The notes under the pieces were generated by a model. It saw only the letters and a program-made list of their open reading frames with translations, ran no database searches and had not been told where the DNA came from. From the NCBI GenBank assembly GCA_902363675.1, contig CABJAV010000011.1, positions 1 through 64,000 on the forward strand: a DNA stretch of 64,000 bases, in the 5' to 3' direction. The translations under genes and the position numbers were made by a program. Within the stretch, counting starts at the first letter, position 1; every line of letters starts with the position of its first letter. Of the stretch, positions 59,652 through 64,000 are shown in pieces. The stretch is from Lachnospiraceae bacterium. GTDB taxonomy: Bacteria > Bacillota > Clostridia > Lachnospirales > Lachnospiraceae.

Positions 59652-60674
59652 ATGAAACAAAGTAATGAACCGATTGATTTCGTGATTGCATGGGTAGATG
59701 GCAACGATCAAAAGTGGAAAAGAGAAAAAGAATGGTATGCACGGAGAGATGCAAAGCAGAGTTTATGCGATAACCGGGAAGAACGATATCGTGATTGGGA
59801 TAATTTACAGTACTGGTTTCGCGGTGTAGAGAAGAATGCACCATGGGTTCATAAAATTTATTTTGTGACCTGCGGACATTTGCCAAAGTGGCTGGATACG
59901 AGTAATCCGAAGCTTGTTATTGTCAATCACAATGAGTATATTCCCGAGCAGTATCTTCCGACTTTTAACTCGCATACCATCGAACTGAATTTTCATAGAA
60001 TCCCGGGACTGTCTGAACATTTTGTGTATTTCAATGATGATGTATTTCTTCTGAAAAAGATAAAACCACAGGATTTTTTTGTAAATGGAAAGCCGAAAGA
60101 TATGCTTGCGTTGCAACCAGATGTGGCAAATACAGAGAACGACGTGATGCCGTATATCTATTTGAATAATGCGATGATGCTTGCAAAGTATTTTCGTAAG
60201 AGAGAGAATATAAGGAAACAGCCGTTGAAATACTTTCATGTGGGATATCCATTTTTATATTTCTGCTATAATTTTCTGGAACTTGCATTTCCATTGTTTA
60301 CCGGATTTTATACTGTACATGGCCCATCTCCGTTGTGCAAAAGCACTTACGAAACAGTATGGGAGAAAGAACCAGAACTGTTGGAAGAGACCTGCCAGCA
60401 CAAGTTCCGGAGCCGGGAGGATGTAAACCAGTATATTTTGCGGGAATGGCAGAAGCTTACAGGCAATTTTGTCCCAACAAATATTGAAAAGTATTGCAGA
60501 TATTTCAATGTTGATAATCAGAATATTCGATTGACAAAATGTATACAAAAGAAGAAATGCAAAGCAGTATGCATCAATGACAGCAATCAAAAGATCGATT
60601 TTGACAGAGCCAGAGAACAGCTACAGAAGGCATTTGAAAACATATTCCCGGAAAAATCATCATTTGAAAAATAA
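59652..60674 (+). CDS. Stealth family sugar-phosphate transferase (capsular polysaccharide phosphotransferase)
   Basis: About 340 residues from ATG 59652 (GGAAAG 5 bases upstream); ATG 59640 is close by. All four Stealth regions are visible: CR1 IDFVIAWVDGNDQKW, CR2 RYRDWDNLQYWFRGVEKNAP...YFVTCGHLPKWL...FNDDVFL, CR3 VHGPSPLCKSTYETVW, CR4 near the end (KAVCINDSNQKIDFDRA). These enzymes move hexose 1-phosphate from UDP-sugars to a growing chain, giving phosphodiester-linked polymers. Finding it in a Pel-type operon means that the locus can build a phosphodiester-containing glycan. Confidence 0.9.
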   Translation: MKQSNEPIDFVIAWVDGNDQKWKREKEWYARRDAKQSLCDNREERYRDWDNLQYWFRGVEKNAPWVHKIYFVTCGHLPKWLDTSNPKLVIVNHNEYIPEQYLPTFNSHTIELNFHRIPGLSEHFVYFNDDVFLLKKIKPQDFFVNGKPKDMLALQPDVANTENDVMPYIYLNNAMMLAKYFRKRENIRKQPLKYFHVGYPFLYFCYNFLELAFPLFTGFYTVHGPSPLCKSTYETVWEKEPELLEETCQHKFRSREDVNQYILREWQKLTGNFVPTNIEKYCRYFNVDNQNIRLTKCIQKKKCKAVCINDSNQKIDFDRAREQLQKAFENIFPEKSSFEK

Positions 60675-60698
60675 AAAGATGGAAAGGAGTGTATCATC

Positions 60699-62252
60699 GT
60701 GGGGGAAAAAAGCAGAACAGAATATTCCGCAATAAATACTACGGTTGCACTTATTTCCAGAATCATTGCAATTCTCATGGGGTTTGTTACCCGTGTGGTA
60801 TTCACACATGTTCTTAACGAAAATTATGTGGGAATTAACGGGTTATTCACTGACATTTTAAATGTATTGTCATTAACCGAACTAGGAGTAGGGACTGCAA
60901 TTACCTATGCATTGTATCGGCCAATTGCACAAAAAGATATAAAGCAGCAGCAGCAGTTGATGCGGATGTATCAGAATTTTTATAGAGCAACTGCACTGTG
61001 TGTTACGGTAGTTGGACTTGCTTTGATTCCGTTTATGGATGTTCTGATGAAGAATCGTCCGGATGTGGACCATTTAATACTGATCTATCTTCTTTATCTT
61101 GCAAATTCGGTGTTGTCTTATTTATTGGTATATAAAAGAACATTGATTGATGCGCATCAAATGAACTATATTGTATTGGTTTACCAGACAATTTTTTTGC
61201 TGATACAGGATGTGTGCCAGATCATTGTTCTTTTGGTTACCCGTAACTTCATACTCTTTTTAAGTATCTATATTATCTGCACAGTTTTATCGAATATTGC
61301 AATTTCATGGAAAGCGGATAAACTGTTCCCATATCTGAAGGAACTTTGCCATGAAAAAATGGGTAGGGAAGAAAAAAAGAGCATTTATCGCAATATCCGG
61401 GCAATGATGATGCACAAGATTGGCAATGTGATTGTGAACAACACAGACAATTTGTTGATATCTTCCTTTGTCGGAGTTGTAAGCGTGGGTATCTATTCGA
61501 ATTATTATTTGGTTATAGGTTCTGTGCGCCAGGTGTTGGATCAAATTTTTCAGGGCATTACGGCAAGTGTTGGAAATCTGGGAGCAACGGAAGATTCGGA
61601 TGCTATAAAAAATGTATTTGATATTGCGTTTTTTATCGGTCAGTGGTTATATGGATTTACAGCAATCTGTTTGTTTGAACTTTTAAATCCATTTATAGAA
61701 ATTGCATTTGGGAAAAATTATTTGTTTACAAAAGAAATTGTTTTGATTCTTTGCATTAATTTTTTTATTAACGGGACGCGAAAGGCAGCATTGACTTTTA
61801 GGGATTCCATGGGATTATTCTGGTTTGACCGTTATAAAGCAATTGTGGAGGCAGTTTTAAATCTGGTTATTTCTCTTGTTCTTGTATCGAAATTTGGCAC
61901 GTTCGGCGTTTTCGCCGGCACTTTTTTAAGTACGATGCTGACATCTGTGTGGGTAGAACCTTATGTTTTATACCGACATCGACTGAATCGTTCGCCGTTA
62001 GGTTTTTATCTGCAGTATTTTATTTATGCGTTGGGAATTGGTCTGGTATGGCTGATAACAGATGGAATCTGTAGAATAGTGCCGGGAAATGTTATTGTGC
62101 AGTTTGTTGCAAGATTGGGGATTTGTATTTTTATTCCAAATGTATTACTTTTACTGCTTTACTTTCGCAAAAAGGAATTTCAAAAAGTAATTGGGATTGC
62201 ACAGAGAATCATAAAAAATAGGAGACAGGTTCATGGAACAACTGTTGAATAG
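60699..62252 (+). CDS. Wzx-like polysaccharide flippase (MOP superfamily)
   Basis: 517 residues, GTG start at 60699 with AAAGGAG 9 bases upstream. About fourteen membrane helices; N-terminal RTEYSAINTTVALISRIIAI and FTHVLNENYVGINGLFTDIL are typical of Firmicute Wzx proteins, followed by NNTDNLLISSFVGVVSVGIY in the middle. It is a second exporter next to PelG and probably carries lipid-linked oligosaccharides made by the GT2/GT4/Stealth genes. It overlaps the next gene by 20 bases. Confidence 0.88.
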   Translation: MGEKSRTEYSAINTTVALISRIIAILMGFVTRVVFTHVLNENYVGINGLFTDILNVLSLTELGVGTAITYALYRPIAQKDIKQQQQLMRMYQNFYRATALCVTVVGLALIPFMDVLMKNRPDVDHLILIYLLYLANSVLSYLLVYKRTLIDAHQMNYIVLVYQTIFLLIQDVCQIIVLLVTRNFILFLSIYIICTVLSNIAISWKADKLFPYLKELCHEKMGREEKKSIYRNIRAMMMHKIGNVIVNNTDNLLISSFVGVVSVGIYSNYYLVIGSVRQVLDQIFQGITASVGNLGATEDSDAIKNVFDIAFFIGQWLYGFTAICLFELLNPFIEIAFGKNYLFTKEIVLILCINFFINGTRKAALTFRDSMGLFWFDRYKAIVEAVLNLVISLVLVSKFGTFGVFAGTFLSTMLTSVWVEPYVLYRHRLNRSPLGFYLQYFIYALGIGLVWLITDGICRIVPGNVIVQFVARLGICIFIPNVLLLLLYFRKKEFQKVIGIAQRIIKNRRQVHGTTVE

Positions 62253-63429
62253 CGAAGAAACAGAATTATGTAAAATATTATCTCTTGCGCTTCATGGTAA
62301 AAAAAGTTTTGATACTGATAGAAAAATTGACTGGAATGCATTGATTCAAATGGCGGAAAAGCATAAGGTATTGCCTTTTTTATTTGATATTTTACAGGGG
62401 GCAGATCTTCCACAGGAACAACAAAAGATTCTGCAGAAAAAGGGACAGCAGACTGTACAGCAAAGTTACCGGTTACTTTTCCTAAGTAAATCTATTATTG
62501 AGGAACTGAAGGAATACGGAATTGATGCAATTCTTTTAAAAGGAAGCGGCGTAGCTGCTTTATATCCGGTTCCGGAATATCGGAAATCGGGTGATATTGA
62601 TATTCTTATGAAAAATAAGGAAGAGGCGGAGCGTGCCTGTAAAATTCTTGAAAAGAGAGGATTTTGCAAAAAAGAGTATCAGGCAGCGCATCATCATATT
62701 GCGTGTAGTGGTGTTGATGGAATTGAAATGGAGCTTCATGTCACATTGGCGGAACCATTTGACAGCGAGAAGACAAATACCTATTTAAAACAGTGCCAGG
62801 CGTCTTTTTTTGAACATCGGAAATCGCAGGATGTCATGGGAGTTACATTTGAACTGGCGGCAGATGCATATCAGGCATTTTATTTACTGCTTCATATGTT
62901 ACAGCATTTTTTACGTGCCGGATTCGGATTAAAATTATTATGTGACTGGGTGGTTTTCTGGGAAAAGCCGGTGCGTAAAGAGGAAAAAGATACCTTTATA
63001 CAGCTTCTGGAAGGAAGTGGGCTGATTGGATTTGCTTCCATAATTACCGCTGTGTGTGTGAAATATTTACAACTCGACAGAGAAAAGGTTGCATTTCTTT
63101 TAGACAGGGAATCTTTTGATAAAAAAACAGTGTCTTCTTTTATGAAAGAAATATTTGAAGCTGAAGAGTTTGGACATTCCGATACAGACCGTATGGTTGT
63201 GCTTCGAGGAACGAAACTGACAGATTATATAAGGGAGTTTCATCATCAGATGAAACTGACATATCCGAAAGCCGGTCGGTGTGTAATTTTGTATCCGGTA
63301 TTATGGATTATGACATTATGTGGTTTTTTATACCGTAATCGAAAAGTCCGTGGAACATCCGGTCGGGCGATTATGAAGAAAGCGCATAAGCGCAGTAAAT
63401 TGATGGAACAGATTCACCTGTTTCGATAA
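62233..63429 (+). CDS. NTP_transf_5 family nucleotidyltransferase-like protein
   Basis: 398 residues. The motif ILLKGSGVAALYPVPEYRKS followed by GDIDILM is the characteristic core (G-S and D-I-D) of this minimal nucleotidyltransferase-like family. The N-terminal part is helical, the C-terminal part has an aromatic end and one hydrophobic segment (VILYPVLWIMTLCGFLY). The biochemical role is unknown, but members appear repeatedly in polysaccharide clusters together with PqqD-like proteins. It is encoded directly after the flippase. Confidence 0.8.
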   Translation: MEQLLNSEETELCKILSLALHGKKSFDTDRKIDWNALIQMAEKHKVLPFLFDILQGADLPQEQQKILQKKGQQTVQQSYRLLFLSKSIIEELKEYGIDAILLKGSGVAALYPVPEYRKSGDIDILMKNKEEAERACKILEKRGFCKKEYQAAHHHIACSGVDGIEMELHVTLAEPFDSEKTNTYLKQCQASFFEHRKSQDVMGVTFELAADAYQAFYLLLHMLQHFLRAGFGLKLLCDWVVFWEKPVRKEEKDTFIQLLEGSGLIGFASIITAVCVKYLQLDREKVAFLLDRESFDKKTVSSFMKEIFEAEEFGHSDTDRMVVLRGTKLTDYIREFHHQMKLTYPKAGRCVILYPVLWIMTLCGFLYRNRKVRGTSGRAIMKKAHKRSKLMEQIHLFR

Positions 63430-63493
63430 TGTGCTGGGAGAGGTCCAGAATATTTCATAGTAAAGAAATCCACAAGGAAAGGAGAAAAACCAA

Positions 63494-64000
63494 ATGAATA
63501 CAGCATATTGGGCTGGAGAGTTTGCGAAAGTATTATTGGCATATGTTGTTTTGATGTATGTATGGCCATCGGTATTATTTCGCAAACATTTGAAAGAAAA
63601 AAGTCGTACATATCGTTTTGCTTTTTGCTCTACGGTTTCCATTATGCTCATCAGCACTTGTGTATTGGGATTAGGTGTATTTCATATATTGCATAAGTGG
63701 CTTGTTTGTTTTTTGTTCTATGGCAGTGTCTTAATCTCCTTGTTATGGGGGAAAAAGTGGAGTGATACCGGACTTGTCCATCTGCATCAATTATTAATTG
63801 GAACAAGGGGATGGAAATTATATACTTTACGTGCAATGCAAAAAGCGGGACATTGCATAAAAAAATTTTTTAAGATGGCATCCAAAAAGCTGAAAGGACA
63901 CAAAATAGAATATTTTGTACTTTTGTGTATTCTGGTATTTGGCATGATATATTTTTCATACGGTGCTTTTATGGATCATTCGTATGGAGTTGGTGATATG
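63494..64000 (+). CDS. Polytopic membrane protein of the exopolysaccharide operon (partial, runs off the window)
   Basis: The frame opens at ATG 63494 (AAAGGAGAAAAACCAA, 9 bases) and stays open to the last base. At least four hydrophobic helices are visible in 169 residues (FAKVLLAYVVLMYVWPSVLF, STVSIMLISTCVLGLGVF, LVCFLFYGSVLISLLWG, YFVLLCILVFGMIYFSYGAF) with a basic, probably cytoplasmic loop. It starts 64 bases after the nucleotidyltransferase gene, so it is still in the operon. It may be a polymerase or ligase-type protein; the rest is outside the window. Confidence 0.7.
   Translation, partial: MNTAYWAGEFAKVLLAYVVLMYVWPSVLFRKHLKEKSRTYRFAFCSTVSIMLISTCVLGLGVFHILHKWLVCFLFYGSVLISLLWGKKWSDTGLVHLHQLLIGTRGWKLYTLRAMQKAGHCIKKFFKMASKKLKGHKIEYFVLLCILVFGMIYFSYGAFMDHSYGVGDM

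Overview
The window looks like chromosomal DNA of an anaerobic, low-to-middle GC Firmicute of the Clostridia, most likely a gut Lachnospiraceae. The reasons are strong AGGAGG-type ribosome binding sites, consensus sigma-A promoters, a T-box, a cobalamin riboswitch, a GEMM-I (cyclic-di-GMP type) riboswitch, many lipoproteins with LxxC lipoboxes, and familiar family content (anaerobic CbiK, GH31, FtsX-type ABC exporters). No tRNA, rRNA, CRISPR array or intact insertion sequence was found. A worn relaxase-like tail near the left edge hints at an old mobile element.

Region by region. (1) 0.4-6.2 kb is a sulfur amino acid uptake operon. It has a consensus promoter, a Cys/Met-rich leader peptide with a terminator/antiterminator pair, one lipoprotein carrying two substrate-binding domains of different families, a MetNI-type transporter and a second polar amino acid transporter. 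(2) 6.2-14.5 kb is an AT-richer accessory island: a MutT-like Nudix gene, a frameshifted WYL/SF1 helicase/nuclease, zinc-ribbon proteins, a truncated PLD-type helicase, a nuclease-like gene, a Nudix gene fused to an unknown helical domain, a small basic protein, and a second Nudix fragment. It resembles a defence island in partial decay, and a compact unrecognised module (10.6-14.1 kb) sits in it. (3) 14.5-31.4 kb holds housekeeping and surface genes: LUD, LOG, M15 peptidase, a T-box controlled BASS transporter, a TetR gene with tandem operators next to an FtsX-type exporter, an ECF S component, an amidase, MerR, small membrane proteins, a deformylase and a GH31 glucosidase. (4) 31.4-37.2 kb is a cobalamin-riboswitch operon for tetrapyrrole/corrinoid handling: a surface lipoprotein CbiK, a binding protein, a FecCD permease and an extended ATPase. 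(5) 37.3-41.5 kb has pgi and two surface-type hypotheticals.

(6) 41.8-46.0 kb, minus strand, is a locus behind a GEMM-I riboswitch: a dead small peptide-like gene, two paralogous membrane-anchored proteins and a fused ABC exporter. (7) 47.8-64.0 kb and beyond is one long, tightly packed exopolysaccharide operon. It joins a Gram-positive Pel-like core (PelD/E/deacetylase-like/F/G) to a second set of glycan genes (DUF2304, GT4, GT2, DUF4832-like, Stealth phosphotransferase, Wzx-like flippase, NTP_transf_5) and starts with a PqqD-like protein. The PelD-like protein has a degenerate SDR domain at its N terminus and keeps an RxxD motif at the c-di-GMP inhibitory-site position. Cyclic-di-GMP therefore probably links regions 6 and 7, one at the RNA level and one at the protein level.

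The strongest candidates for something undescribed are the Cys/Met attenuator with the double-headed binding protein, the nuclease/Nudix-fusion module, the GEMM-I controlled exporter locus, and the hybrid Pel-Stealth operon with its pseudo-epimerase PelD.
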